A DNA stretch of 64,000 bases from Rosa chinensis (lineage: Eukaryota > Streptophyta > Magnoliopsida > Rosales > Rosaceae), in contig NC_037094.1 in NCBI RefSeq assembly GCF_002994745.2, positions 8,927,001 through 8,991,000 of the forward strand, written 5' to 3'. Each line of letters opens with the position of its first letter. Within the stretch, counting starts at the first letter, position 1. The notes under the pieces were generated by a model. That model searched no databases. It saw nothing but the letters and a program-made list of their open reading frames with translations, and had not been told where the DNA came from. This document shows positions 52,459-64,000 of the stretch, piece after piece. The translations under genes were made by a program, and so were the position numbers.

Positions 52459-54435
52459 ATGGCAGCAAGAATTAATGCGACGCTATACCTTCCAAGGCAC
52501 ATTTTCAAGGCGGAGAAGAATGACAGCATTGATGTGGCCACCCAAATGGGATTTTATCCTTCGAGGGATAGGGCAACGAACACAAGACAACACCGCAGAT
52601 TTTCGGTCATGGCTAGTAGTTCTGTTAATCCGAGAAGTCATGTGGACATGATCAATGGAAAGAAGGTTAATGGGATTCATGTGGAAGAGGCTGGTTCATT
52701 GTTAGGAAACATGAGTAGTGGTATTGAATTAGTTAAAGATAGAGGTAGTGATGCATCTCTTCATTCATGTTTACATGGGAAATTCGTGGAGGATAGGTTT
52801 GTATATAGGCAGACATTCGTTATAAGGTCTTATGAGATTGGTCCTGACAAAACTGCCACCATGGAGACACTGATGAACCTTCTACAGGTAAATTTTCGAC
52901 TCTTGATTGTTTGTTCCTTATATCTGCAGCAAACATTATGTCATGAACTATGGTTCCATTAAACTGTGTAAACCGATGTGCTAAATGCAGGAGACAGCTC
53001 TGAATCACGTGACAGGTTCTGGCCTTGCCGGAAATGGTTTCGGGGCTACTCGTGAGATGAGCCTCCGGAAACTTATTTGGGTCGTCACACGAGTCCACAT
53101 TCAAGTTGAGAGATACAGTCGCTGGTATGTATATGACATGTGACTAATGCATATATATGAACTAATATTAGGGAAGTAGTTCTGTTGTTGCAGATCTATG
53201 TTTTGTTGTTGAACTGTAAATTTGGGCCACGTAATACCAGCTTATCTTCAAAGATTAATATGTAACAGGGGAGATGTTGTGGAAATTGATACTTGGGTGG
53301 ATGCAGCAGGCAAAAACGGAATGCGCAGGGATTGGATTATCCGAGACTATCATACTCAAGAAATTATTAGCAGAGCAACAAGGTGAAAATCTCAGGGGCT
53401 TTTGCACATCCTTTTCTAAACTCTAGACCTCAGGGACTAATCTTGACAAGTAATTACCTGCTATGTTGTTTAATCTTATGCAGCACTTGGGTGATAATGA
53501 ATAGAGAAACAAGAAGGTTGTCCAAGATTCCTGAACAAGTGAGACAAGAGGTGGCGCCTTTCTACCTAAACAGAGCTGCAATTGCCACTGAGAAAATCGA
53601 TAGTGAGAAAATTGACAAGCTTACTGATGGAACTGCCGGGAGAATCCGATCAGGCTTAGCAGTAAGTCATATTCATATCTCATACAACATTTAATAATCG
53701 GTTCAGCTTCTTCATAGTTTATATTAACTGAATCATCTTCCCCTCCAATTTACTCAGCCTAGATGGAGTGACATGGATGCCAACCAGCATGTAAACAATG
53801 TGAAATACATTGGATGGATTCTTGAGGTAACTTGGCAATTTTTTGCAATGTAATGGCTTAACTTTGGTAAAACAAACAAATGATATAATATAGTGGTGGG
53901 TTCATCTTTTGTTCTTTGCAAGGAGGATAAGATGTAAAACTCCGTACACTAGCTTGCTTTACTTATTCAATTTTTTTTTGTCTCAGTCTCTTTGAGACAA
54001 TTTATCAAATATTTTGTCCTCACATTTAAAAAAAAAAAAAAAAACATGAACATGTAAAACTATTTAGTACGTAAAACATAAATTAAAGCGGAAGCTATTG
54101 TGTTCATTCATATGTTAACATGTCATTAATATTTATTTACGATTTGTTAAACTAATGCGCAGAGCGTGCCACTCAAAGTGTTAAAAGAATATGACATGAC
54201 AAGTATGACACTGGAGTTCCGAAGAGAATGTAGGCAATCCAATTTGCTAGAATCATTGACGAGCACAACAGCAAGTTTGGCTCATGAACATCACTGCAAC
54301 AACAGCAACAACAACTCGATCAATCGCAGACCAGACCTCCAGTACACACACCTGCTTCGGATGCAAGCCGATAAAGCAGAGATAGTGCGAGCAAGAACAG
54401 AATGGCATGGCAAACAAAAACATAAATCGAATTGA
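52459..54435 (+). CDS. FATB-type acyl-ACP thioesterase, plastid, 398 aa, six exons
   Basis: Hydrolyses acyl-ACP in the plastid stroma, releasing mainly saturated fatty acids for export. Exons: 52459-52887, 52991-53124, 53269-53382, 53484-53661, 53758-53826, 54163-54435; all borders are GT-AG and the frame is continuous. A transit-peptide-like N-terminus (about 1-60) is followed by the double hot-dog fold. Motifs: FVIRSYEIGPDKTATMETLM, ETALNHV, LIWVVTRVHIQVERY, RRDWIIRDYHT, RRLSKIPEQVR, and PRWSDMDANQHVNNVKYIGW with the conserved Asn and His, then RRECRQSNLL with the conserved Cys. These match FATB rather than FATA. The start is the first in-frame ATG. The hydrophobic segment often found near the FATB N-terminus is not obvious. 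Confidence 0.92.
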
Positions 54436-54937
54436 TTGACTTGAATGCAGAATTTGCAGATTGATTTTCACCCACTTGCATTCGATAGGGCGGTGCGAGC
54501 AAGAACATAATGGCATGGCGAACAAAAACATATATCGCATTGATAGACTTGAACTCAGAATTTGCAGATTGATTTTCACCCACTTCAATTTGTTTTCTTG
54601 ATTGCCAAGCTTTTTGAATTGCTAGCTTGCCCATCTGGGTTCGTTTCTATCACTTTTTTTTTTTTTCTTGTGCGTGGTTGTATTTATTCATGAGGCTGTG
54701 TTACATTTTGCAAGTGAACTCCATGTTTGACAGTGCATTGCTTAGGAGCACTTGCCTCTTCAATTTATGTGAATGACATATTCACACACCATTTCAGTAT
54801 CTTTCGAGCTTCTGAATTAAGATTTCAGGGTTTTGATGATCAGGGAATGCGTCTACTATCAGACCAAAAAACAAGAATGTGTCTATTCATTATTCACATT
54901 CATCTTTATATGTTCCAAACTCCAAAGTCTAAACTTA
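54436..54937. other. 3' flank of the FATB gene with a short duplication
   Basis: TTGCAGATTGATTTTCACCC occurs at about 54456 and 54563, and GCGAGCAAGAACA(G/T)AATGGCATGG at about 54387 and 54496. These form a partial tandem duplication of about 108 bp reaching into the last codons of the gene. No other gene is seen. Confidence 0.7.
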
Positions 54938-55248
54938 TGGCACGTTTACTTCCTTAGAATGGAAAATAATCATGAATCGGAGACAAGTGGAATGGGAGAA
55001 GAAATGAATCAGTATTGATTCAGGAGGAATGATTCCTAAACCCATCCCCCCCCCCCATTCGTAATCGAATTCCTGAGTATTCAGGAATCGATTCCTGATA
55101 AGGAGGTGGGACCTACATCCATTCTGATTCATTCATGTGTTAGTAAACGCAGAAATTCTTTTACCCGGATTCCTTTATGTGTTAGTAAACGCAGGAATGT
55201 TTTTACTCCATAGTCATTTCATTTCCCTCCAAGTAAGTAAACGTGCCC
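54938..55248. mobile_element. Harbinger-like MITE, second family
   Basis: Ends TGGCACGTTTACTTCC and, inverted, GGGCACGTTTACTTACTT. Flanked by TTA at 54935-54937 and 55249-55251. The interior holds a C10 run and AGGAATCGATTCCTG palindromes. 311 bp, non-coding; it lies about 500 bp after the FATB stop. Confidence 0.8.
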
Positions 55249-55251
55249 TTA

Positions 55252-58085
55252 GAACTTGAGCAAAAGAAATAGACACAACTATAAAGGGGTTATTGGGCTA
55301 AGCATGAATTATGAGAAAGGTACATCAATGGATACGGCCCATTAGTTTTAACTTGATTTGGTCCACCTTTGATGTTTATTACAACCACCAACTAGCCAAT
55401 AAGCCCAAAACACCCTGCCAAGATTTGGTATTCAAGTTCCTATGACCACTTAAAACTTGAAAGGAAAAGAGGTTCAATCGATATCAACAATAGTGAGATA
55501 AAAATCAAATAACATCCCATGTGTGACATGTTGTGTTATCTGATTATCGATCTTGATATGCATGTTGCAATCAAAGAACCTACCCACTAAACCAAACACA
55601 AAACCCAATTACATGAGAATTAGTACTGCCATTATAAATTTATTCACCGGAAATGGGACAATATCGGCCAATGAGTAAAACGATATATGAGGCGGAGGAG
55701 AAAAATATATATGCCCACAGGGCAGGACCAACAGTCCACGGTACCCATACCCGCTAAAAATATCATGGGCAAGGTCTATACGACCATACCCGGGTAACCC
55801 GACCTACGGGATAACGGGTTATCTAACAACCGGTTTAATTATTTGACACGGTTTCTGTAATTTTTGTGTGGTCATGTTAGGTATTTGGTGCATGTCTACT
55901 CTTTTCGATTGGCAAACACAATCATTTTCTTTGGTGAAACATGGCAATACCACATGCCATCCACGCAAAACCCAAACTAGGAAAGAAAAAACCAAGGTGC
56001 ATCGACAAGAAGTTCCTCCACAGCTAGCAAAGCCACATCTAACTTGTCGGGCAACCTAAACCTCAAAACTCCACCAAACTTTTCATGGTTCCTCAAAAGG
56101 AGAACTGGAGTCTCTGTTGACAAGAATATCCACTCAAAGCTTACAATCAGTGAGTGCAGAGAAAACGAAACCATTGAGATATATATTGCCATTTTCGTAA
56201 ACCCACCCTAAGCTAAGCTAAGCTACTGTGAGTCTTTGAGACTCGAGAAGACATGTGATCAGCAAGAATGATTACAGAATTACATCCCAATAATGTTCCC
56301 CATCTTCATCTTTATAATTAAGGCCACTACATAATGCAAATACCAATGACATAAACAATGATCGTATCCTACCTGATATTCTGTTAATGGAGCCCTTACC
56401 TCCATTCTTTATCTGATTCCATCATATGCAGTGTTATTAAATTAGTCATTAAACCAGGCCTCGTTCTCGAAGTCCCAGACAGTACGGTTCTAGGGTTAGC
56501 AACTAAACATATTTTAGTAACAGACACACTACTAGTTTAACACATAATTAAACCACAATTATATAAGTAGAAGTAGCCTCTCTGTGAGAGGCAGCAGGCC
56601 GTTTAACCCGTTTTGATATAATAATTTGCCCATCTTATGAATCTCACATCATCACAAACTTAGTTCCCAAAACACACCCATTAATCGTAAGTTCCTAACG
56701 GATCTTCTGTTCGCGCCGTTTCGAGCCTCTGTAAATTGACTAAAATCTAAGCTTTCTGAGTTCGAGTAATTACTTAATTAAGCACCATTGCTAATAGATT
56801 TAGAGGTTTTTTACCAGTGATCTGGTGGAAAAGTTTTCACCAATTAATCATGCTGAGAACTAGGTTGAAGGAATCGTGACATCAATGGACGATGTGACAT
56901 ATATATGTATGATTTTGACAAGATTCCTAAGAATGCTGACAACTACATTGTGTTGATGAGATAAAGGGCGATAAATAAATGTACGTTTCCATCCAAAATT
57001 CCAAATCGATCATATCAAAATCACATAAAGAATATATTTTACTATTACTACTGTGAGATCAGTAAAGTAGTTGGAATCTATTAAGGGTCACTCAAAAAAC
57101 TTCCATAATTTATCTGCCCAAAACTTCTTTCTCAGTAGTTTAAATCCAAATAATTCTCTCTCCTGATAGAGTACTCTGTTTCTTTGGCTCTAACATCATA
57201 AATCTACAGAATAAGAATACGATGGAAACATATTTAAGGACTAGTTTTTATTAAATTATTAATCATGCAGCTGCATCTGTTTCAAGTTCCCATGAGAAAA
57301 CTTTACACCCTCGATTTTTACAAATCATGAACAGACTACGCGTACGTATATAGAAGAAAACTAAGGAAACCCTCATCTATCGAATACCCTTTTCTTAACG
57401 TGAAGTGCTTGGTTTGTCTTGTTCAACGATAGATATAACACGCAGTGTGCAGCGACTTCGATCTCGCATTATCAAAATATTAAATATGAACTAATTGTAT
57501 ATTTACGCATATGACTGCAACATATTGCAGAATTATTCTTGCTAAATATTAAAAATTTATACTGACAATTTATGAGATTAGTTCATGGAGTTTATGTTAG
57601 AATATCAACTAATTATAAATTCCTCAATCGTAAAATTTCAATACTCAAAAGCTCTATGAAATTCCTATTTGAACGATTGATCAACAAATTGTTTCTCGAT
57701 CATACGTACGTACCAATATTAGTATACATCAGATCACATGCATGCACCGCAATAGACCAGACAAGCCACCAACTGGCATCGCCATGTGATTAACATCTTC
57801 ATCCCCACTGCGCCCAAGTTTTATGTGTAAACAATCGATAAGGCCGCAACCATCTTCGGCGGGAACCTATCGAGTTTTGTTACGAAACGCAATGCTTGGC
57901 TTCTCCCGCCACCTTACACTCTTACGTGTATGCATGCATGTTTGTGTATTATACAATATCGTATATAGTTTTTCTTTTTCTTTTGTCTATTAGAAACTTT
58001 TATATTTAATTTTGTAGAAAGATTAAAAGGATTAAAAAAAAGTGGTACATGTAACCAAGAAAAGAAAAAGACAAAAGTACTGGAG
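55252..58085. other. Intergenic spacer
   Basis: No gene recognised. About 55700-55860 holds CGGGTAACCCG, CTACGGGATAACGGGTTA and related repeats of ACCCG/GGGTA, reminiscent of non-autonomous hAT subterminal zones, but I find no terminal repeats. The rest is A/T-rich. Confidence 0.4.
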
Positions 58086-58091
58086 GGGTGT

Positions 58092-58131
58092 CACGTGGGT
58101 TGGGCAGTAAAATATGTAGACCCATCACGTG
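58092..58131. promoter_or_regulatory. Pair of G-boxes
   Basis: CACGTG at 58092-58097 and 58126-58131, spaced 34 bases, in a GC-richer patch (58085-58350). This looks like regulatory DNA, but no gene follows that I can identify. Confidence 0.35.
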
Positions 58132-58569
58132 GACCCCGTACCCGACTCACCCAATCCGTCCACCCAAATAAGACAAAAGACCTTTAAGTGACGCCACGCG
58201 CTCGTATTTGGGGTAGGAAGTTGGAAAAATCAGCAGATGGAAATCGTGGAATATTCCAGCGACGTCACGGTGGGGGAATAGTCTTCCATGGGCGCTGCTT
58301 CAGTTGCTCATCCTATATGTCTGAGCCCATTGCTCAACTGCTTTATGCTTTGGAAAAGATGCAATGGGGAATATATTTGCCAGTATACTAACGATTAAAA
58401 AGACAAACTTGGCAAAGCTAAAAACCAACGCAAGCGATAAAATAAACATCAAGTTTTAATTATGTCCCTCCCGGTTGCAAAATATGATTTCAATAAATAG
58501 AACCGAGCGTGGGGCTGAGCCTCCCAACTAGACTGGGGTCACGCATATTTTTATCGAACTATAATACTT

Positions 58570-58871
58570 TTGGGTCCTGTTTGGTTGGTAGGAATGTCAA
58601 AATAGAAAAATAATTTATTTTCTTTTCCAACCCGATATAGAATGGGATAGATTTTGCTATTTTTATATGGATATTTGAAATTTAAATTATGAAATTAATT
58701 TTTCATTCTTATTATAGTGTTTGGTTATGAGGTAATTCTGTTCAGATCTCATTTTTTATTTCATTTTCTTTATTTTAAATTTCTAATTATAACCAAATAA
58801 CACTTGTAAATAAAAAATAAAATTAATTCACATTCAATAGTATTATTTCCTGTCATCCAAATGCGACCGTA
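58570..58871. mobile_element. Possible MITE with degenerate inverted ends
   Basis: GGGTCCTGTTTGGTTGGTAG at the left and, inverted, GGTCGCATTTGGATGACAGG at the right enclose an A/T-rich non-coding centre. No certain target duplication. Confidence 0.5.
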
Positions 58872-58879
58872 AATCCTAA

Positions 58880-60021
58880 ACTCAAAAGTCTTCATCTTTT
58901 ATCAAATGATGATGGCCGCCCGTCATCCTCGTGGGGCATTTTATAGTCCCAAATTCATAGTATCCTATGAACTATGATTCCAAGAATCATGATGGAAGCA
59001 TAGAAAGACGTTGCCTTCGTACCAAAGAAAGAAAGAAGGAGGTTGGCCGTTTCTTGAGTTGAAAGCCATCGTTTTGCAGTTGCAGAAATTCCCATATACC
59101 AAGAAGATACTGAGCTATCGACACTTATGTAACTAGTCACCTGTAAAACATATACGGCGCTGCCCCCACTCCCAATCGCAATGCTCGGCGCGTCACGACC
59201 GACGTAGCAAATATTAGGGATAAGAAGAAGAAACTCAGATTGCGGCCTTTTCTGAAAGTACGTCGACGGTGTTCATCGCAATCGTCATTCAACTTATCAG
59301 CACAGTAAGTACGTACGTACGTGTCAGTATTTAAGATCGGCTACAGTACTCGATCATCAGCCACTGTAAAGAGAAAGAGGTTTCGCGCTCAGATATACGT
59401 ACATGAAAATTCGAGCTTCGCCATCAGTACCCACTAGCTTAAGCTCAGACTGCTCAGTCGTTGTACCCAGTACCGGTACCCACCACCACCACCACTAACT
59501 CACTCACTGTTCATTGCCTGCAGCTCAGCGCCACAAATTTACTGTTCACTGACACCATTTTGACCTTTTCGCTGACAGTCTCACTGACGAGATCTGGTAA
59601 AAAATCTAGAAGTGATCTGGGGGAGTATGGTGAAAATTAAAGAATCATTGCGTGCTACGGTTATGCGCGAGTGGGGCACTAGTGCTGTGTAGGTTGTCAA
59701 TACTGAAAAGTAAATACTGATCGGAATCGAATATAGAAATTACACTTCCCCATGCAGAATCGTATATAATAGGGATAATTTATTATACACTCAATTTCTA
59801 AAATTAAATCCACCTATTATTTCTTTTCGATCTACACTCACTTATTGTCAATTAAGATAAAATATTTTATTTTATTTTTTTAAAAATTACACAAATTGTC
59901 ATAATTTAAATCTCACAAACATAAGTCAATTAGCAAGCTTAACGTTATCTTTAAATACTTTAATTGTAGATCTTTTTTATTTGTCCCACCATTATCGTAG
60001 TTTTCATTAAATTCATCATGA
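58880..60021. other. Intergenic spacer
   Basis: No gene recognised; contains ACGTACGTACGT near 59311 and CCACCACCACC near 59480. Short open frames only. Confidence 0.4.
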
Positions 60022-60030
60022 TTGCTAGAA

Positions 60031-61137
60031 GGGTAGTTCTAGTTGGACCTCAAAATTTTCTATTTAGACCTCCTTTGCTTAGTACACCTCTAATTTACTT
60101 TTTATAATACTTGAAAAGCTAAGTAGATATCTTTAATTTTACCAAAACCCCCTTGAACATGAGATACAATAATCTGTTACTCTACTTTTTATATCTATCT
60201 TCAACCACGAGAAGAATAATGGATCAAAATCACATGATATTGCTCTCTTATGAGTAGGTCTCTCCTCCACCAAAATTAATTAGAGGGTTGGTTCTCGATC
60301 TTGATATGTTGTTGGAATCCTTTTGAATTTGCTAAAAGAAGAATTTCAAGGGTTTTGGATTGGAAGATCAAGTAATAACTATATCATAATATTCAATTAA
60401 TTTAGTTTAAGAAAATTTCAAATCAGATTGTTTTGAATTTATTTTTGTATTAAATGTTGGGTCATGTATAGAAATTATTATTTTTACTTAATTATTTTGG
60501 GTAAATTATAAAACTATATAGGCAATATAAAATTTTGAAAAGAAAAAAAAATTAATGTTATATTTGGTTGGAGAAGGTATGAAGAGTATTTATTTATGGG
60601 TTATTATCACAAATGATACCTGAACTATACTTCAATCTTATCGATGGTACCTGAACTTCAATTTTGATCACAACTAGTACCCGAACTTTTCGATTTCATT
60701 TTAAATGGTACCTAGAGCCACCTCCGGTCACTATTCAGACTAAAAACTACATGGGAGGCGATCATAGTGATGATTTTTGATGATTTCGAAGGTTGCGATC
60801 ATATATAGTGATGATTTTTTGGTAATAGACTTGCCTTGAACATGTTTTTTTTGTTTTTTGTTTTCTTAGATTTGGCTTTTTTGGCCGGAATAGTGACCGA
60901 ATGTGGCCTTAGGTACCATTTAAAATGAAATCGAAAAGTTCAGGTACTGGTTGTGACAAAATTGAAGTTCAGGTACCATCGATAAAATAGATGATAAGTT
61001 CATGTACCATTTGTGATAATAACCCTTTATTTATATATCTTTCCATTTTTTTCTCTTTGTCCTTATTTGTCTTTTCATATAACTTGACAAAGTCTATCAA
61101 TAATTGAAAAAAGTTGGAGGTCCAACTACAATCACCC
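60031..61137. mobile_element. Mutator-like non-autonomous element
   Basis: Ends GGGTAGTTCTAGTTGGACCT and, inverted, GGGTGATTGTAGTTGGACCT. A perfect 9-bp duplication TTGCTAGAA flanks it at 60022-60030 and 61138-61146; 9 bp is the Mutator signature. No transposase frame. It contains another element of the same class at 60598-61025. Confidence 0.88.
60598..61025. mobile_element. Nested Mutator-like MITE (428 bp)
   Basis: Inverted repeats of about 140 bp start GGGTTATTATCACAAATG on each side and include GGTACCTGAACTTCAATTTT. They are flanked by the 9-bp duplication TTTATTTAT at 60589-60597 and 61026-61034. The centre carries the short spacer between GGTCACTATTC-type arms. Non-coding. Confidence 0.9.
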
Positions 61138-61232
61138 TTGCTAGAATTGAGGAGTTTTTCTTTTTATAATTTTCTGAATTCAAAAGTTATATAGATTTAA
61201 GTGAATGTGATATTTACTTTTTGATAATCTAA

Positions 61233-61695
61233 GAGCATCTTTAGCAATGCTACCCATTTTTTAGTAAAATTTTAGCCAAAGTAGCCAAAAAGTCATTTTA
61301 GCTAGCCACTTTAGAAATACTTCTGCATCAATGCTCTCTATTTTAGCTAATTTTGAATTTATATTATTTTTTAAATGAAGATTAAATAGTTTAAATGTAT
61401 TTATAAATTGTATAAAATAACTTAAAATGAATGTTTTAAATTATAGAGAGCCTAATCTCGCTCTCTATATTTATGAGTGAGATAGATAAAAATTATAATG
61501 GAGAGTCACTTAGGAGTCTGTTGCAGCTGCTAAAATAGATAAAAAGCTAAACATGCTCTCCAAAATTGGGCCCAAATAGAGAGTCTGCTAAAGATGCTCT
61601 TAGGAGTCTGGTGCAGCTACTAAAATATATAAAAAGCTAAACATGCTCTCCAAAATAGCTAAGGAGTCAAAATAGAGAGTCTACTAAAGATGCTC
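61233..61695 (+). mobile_element. Harbinger-type MITE with duplicated 3' end
   Basis: Same family as 51220-51592: starts GAGCATCTTTAGCAATGCTA, flanked by TAA (61230-61232 and 61696-61698). It has two successive 3' ends: the first GCTAAAGATGCTC finishes at 61599, then a second terminal block of about 96 bp (TTAGGAGTCTGGTGCAGCTA ... ACTAAAGATGCTC) finishes at 61695. Confidence 0.85.
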
Positions 61696-61698
61696 TAA

Positions 61699-62920
61699 AC
61701 TTTCAATTTTAAAGGTAACTTTTTGTTTTATTTACAACCTAACTTAAAGGTAGAGGTTTAAATTTTTTAACCCAACTAATAGATTTTTTTTTTTTTAATA
61801 CACAACCTAAAGATTTGACACGTATGTTTAGTTAACTTGACTTTTAGAAATTTTCATATCAACCTATTTATTAGAATTATTTTTCACATCAACCTCTTTC
61901 TTAGGTATTTTATCATCGTGAGTTGACCATGTTTATTAGATTGAAAGTCTCTATATTATACTTATATAATAAGGTACCTGATCATTAGAACACTTTTTTC
62001 TAGTTAATTTGATTTCAAGTATGTATCTGATATATAGGAGGTTTATTTTTTGTTTCTTTTTGTATGACACCTCTGTATTAGAATCAAAATTGTTTTGTAT
62101 CATCCTCTTTGTTTTGTTTTCTACTATATTGTACCTATGATCGAAGAAGATACGCCTTTTTTTTAGCTTGAAGGTTTATGGTATTCAAGCCTCAGTTACA
62201 TATAACTATTTAGTAGGTAAATTAGAAATGTAGTAGTTGAGAGTGAAAAGCTATCATGGGATTAATATGACAATATACCTAAAAAGAAGAAGAAAGTAAT
62301 CCAAGAACAAGATACATACCTTACAATTAAATATTTTTCGAGTATGTAAAGAGGCACTGAATGTGAGCTTAGGAGTGCAAACACAATAACAAAAGCTTTT
62401 GCCCATTTCCTGACCCCATCTCCAACCTTTTTCTTTTCTTTTAGAACATTTTTTTAGTTGTCCCTCAGAGACACAAACGAGAAGTATCATGCCTACTTGT
62501 CCTCCACCATTTCTTTCAAGCACAAAAAATATTTTCTCTCAGTGTTTGAATCAAAATCTCTTTCCGTCTGTTGAAACAATAATTGTTCCCATCAAGGAAA
62601 AAAAATTGAAATTCTATTGGGAAAGAAAATACCTACATATAAGGAAAACAAGAACTAAAATTTGTGTTGGAAATGAAATATTATTGTAATGAGCATATAT
62701 GAAATATATACTCAAGTCAGTAATCACAATATAAAGCAAGGATGAAATTAATGATGTAATTGATTATGATAAAGTCAAAACGAATTGATTTTTTAGCTTA
62801 ATATTTTAAATTCAAATAGATGATAAGATTAAGGAAGATACTTAATTTAACTCGCCAAAATTGAAAGGGAAAATTAGATATATCAAAAAAATTAGAAAAA
62901 TATTTTAGGGAATCAGAAAC
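61699..62920. other. Spacer before the copia element
   Basis: A/T-rich; no gene, terminal repeat or RNA recognised. Confidence 0.45.
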
Positions 62921-63109
62921 TGAGAGAAATTTGCTGTGTATTCTCATTGATAATAGGGGCCTCTTTATATAGAGGATTACAATACATAGAGTTAGAATCA
63001 TACAAGGAAAGAGAATCTCTAGATTCTTCTAATTGAACCCTATTACCACTAGGTCAAGTAACCTAGAGTTTCGATTAAACACAAATAGAGATAGAGATAT
63101 CCTTAAACA
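62921..63109 (-). repeat. 3' LTR of a Ty1/copia element (short)
   Basis: On the minus strand the LTR starts TGTTTAAGGATATC right after the tract AAGGGGGAG (63110-63118), a polypurine tract. It contains TATATAAAG (about 62964-62971) and probably ends ...TTTCTCTCA at 62921, giving about 190 bp. The left end is uncertain because the partner LTR is outside the window. Confidence 0.65.
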
Positions 63110-63305
63110 CTCCCCCTTGTGTTGTCCAAACTCGGTGCTTCTCTCGTTGCCTCATCAAAAACCTTGCCGAGTAACAAAAACCCAGTGGGATAAAAATAAC
63201 CTCGGTCGAAGGGGAAAAAGAGCACAACACACCCTTCACTATTCGAGACGAACATGTACGTAGACATCTCCCCCTGATGTCGGTGCCTCCCCCTGATGAC
63301 TACGA

Positions 63306-64000
63306 TCATGGAAGTTCAGATAATTTCCGTAAGCCAATTTTTGCCACATGTTTCTCGAACTTGGATTTAGGCAATGACTTAGTAAACAAGTCTGCCGCAT
63401 TGTCCTCAGATCGAACCTGGTTTACTTTGATCTTGAGGAACTTCTGTTGTTGCTGATTGTAGAAGAATTTGGGCGATATATGCTTGGTGTTGTCGCCTTT
63501 GATGTAGCCTTGCTTCATTTGTTCAATACAAGCAGCATTATCCTCATAAATGCTCGTTGGCTCATCTATGGTAGACTTCAAATCACAATTGCTTCGAACA
63601 TGCGTAACTATGGATCGAAGCCATATACATTCACGAAATGCTTCGTGAAGAGCAATAATCTCTGCATGATTCGAAGAGGTAGCGACTAAGGTCTGCTTTG
63701 TAGACCTCCAAGATATCGCGGTCTTTCCCATGGTGAAAACATAACCAGTTTGGGAGCGACCTTTGTGTGGGTCAGAGAGATACCCAGCATCAGTAAAACC
63801 TTCCAAAACACTTATATCGTTTTGGGTTGGGGAGAGGGAACGCAGTCCACCATGTGTAGCATCCCTGGTACTTGATGGGTCCGAATCCATCTTCTCTTTG
63901 TAGGGATAGAACAAGCTCATATCAATAGTACCACTTAGGTATCGAAAGATATCTTTAACACTAGTCCAATGGCGTCGTGTTGGCGCAGAGCTATGTCTAG
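63306..64000 (-). CDS. Ty1/copia polyprotein C-terminus (RT tail and RNase H), partial
   Basis: The frame is open from the window edge to a stop at 63306. It starts in the RT connection (RRHWTSVKDIFRYLSGTIDM) and continues into RNase H: GFTDAGYLSDPHKGRSQTGY with the first Asp, ISWRSTKQTLVATSSNHAEI with the Glu, IYEDNAACIEQMKQGYIKGD with the next Asp, then KHISPKFFY and the DNAADLFTKSLP end. This is the usual C-terminal order of copia pol. No stop or frameshift is visible in this part. The rest of the element lies beyond position 64000. Confidence 0.92.
   Translation of the reverse strand, partial: RHSSAPTRRHWTSVKDIFRYLSGTIDMSLFYPYKEKMDSDPSSTRDATHGGLRSLSPTQNDISVLEGFTDAGYLSDPHKGRSQTGYVFTMGKTAISWRSTKQTLVATSSNHAEIIALHEAFRECIWLRSIVTHVRSNCDLKSTIDEPTSIYEDNAACIEQMKQGYIKGDNTKHISPKFFYNQQQQKFLKIKVNQVRSEDNAADLFTKSLPKSKFEKHVAKIGLRKLSELP

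Noticed and set aside
1..64000. tRNA, rRNA or other structural RNA genes
   Set aside because: None was recognised by eye on either strand; a tRNAscan or Rfam search would be needed to exclude them.

Overview
The window looks like a nuclear segment of a flowering-plant (eudicot) genome. Genes are split by GT-AG introns, spacers are AT-rich, and most of the sequence is transposable elements. A rosaceous origin is possible from the look of the genes and Helitron ends, but this was not tested. Only three ordinary host genes look complete: a DUF4408/DUF761 protein (20191-20871, minus), an HVA22d/e-like ER membrane-shaping protein (48108-49166, minus, five exons) and a FATB-type acyl-ACP thioesterase (52459-54435, plus, six exons). 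Two host genes are broken: the 3' end of a GID4/VID24-like gene (1-754) and the 5' half of a steroleosin-type short-chain dehydrogenase (17464-18345, minus).

Layout. 1-5370: GID4-like remnant, unassigned spacer, a hAT-type element with an 8-bp target duplication (3451-4642) and a LINE fragment (5063-5370). 5384-17250: three Helitrons head to tail. The first carries a SAR1 GTPase exon; the second carries three exons of a plastid-lipid-associated (fibrillin) gene flanked by identical 323-bp direct repeats. 17250-20871: steroleosin remnant, tandem repeats and the DUF4408 gene. 22688-25830: a foldback element, a long CT microsatellite, then a CACTA-type terminus with subterminal repeats abutting a pfkB (inositol-kinase-like) gene fragment and two minisatellites. 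26715-45585: a Helitron split by a complete 15.7-kb Ty3/gypsy Tat-lineage retrotransposon (26722-42444, minus) and by a 2.75-kb solo LTR. 46021-50175: two more Helitrons flanking the HVA22 gene, one interrupted by a poly(A)-tailed retroposon. 50756-51775 and 61233-61695: PIF/Harbinger-type MITEs, one nested in another. 54938-55248: another Harbinger-type MITE. 60031-61137: a Mutator-like MITE containing a second one. 62921-64000: the 3' end of a Ty1/copia element.

The most unusual object is the Tat-lineage element. Its LTRs differ at about 1% of sites and it has a perfect 5-bp target duplication. Gag, protease, RT, two RNase H domains and integrase lie in one frame broken by three stop codons at or near domain borders. 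Between integrase and the 3' LTR is a separate five-exon gene in antisense orientation encoding a plant-mobile-domain (aminotransferase-like) protein, with small acidic repeat exons and a second polypurine-tract-like site at the module's outer edge. Antisense ORFs of this kind are known in Tat elements, so the class is not new. The exon structure, duplicated PPT and doubled integrase zinc-finger region deserve a closer look.
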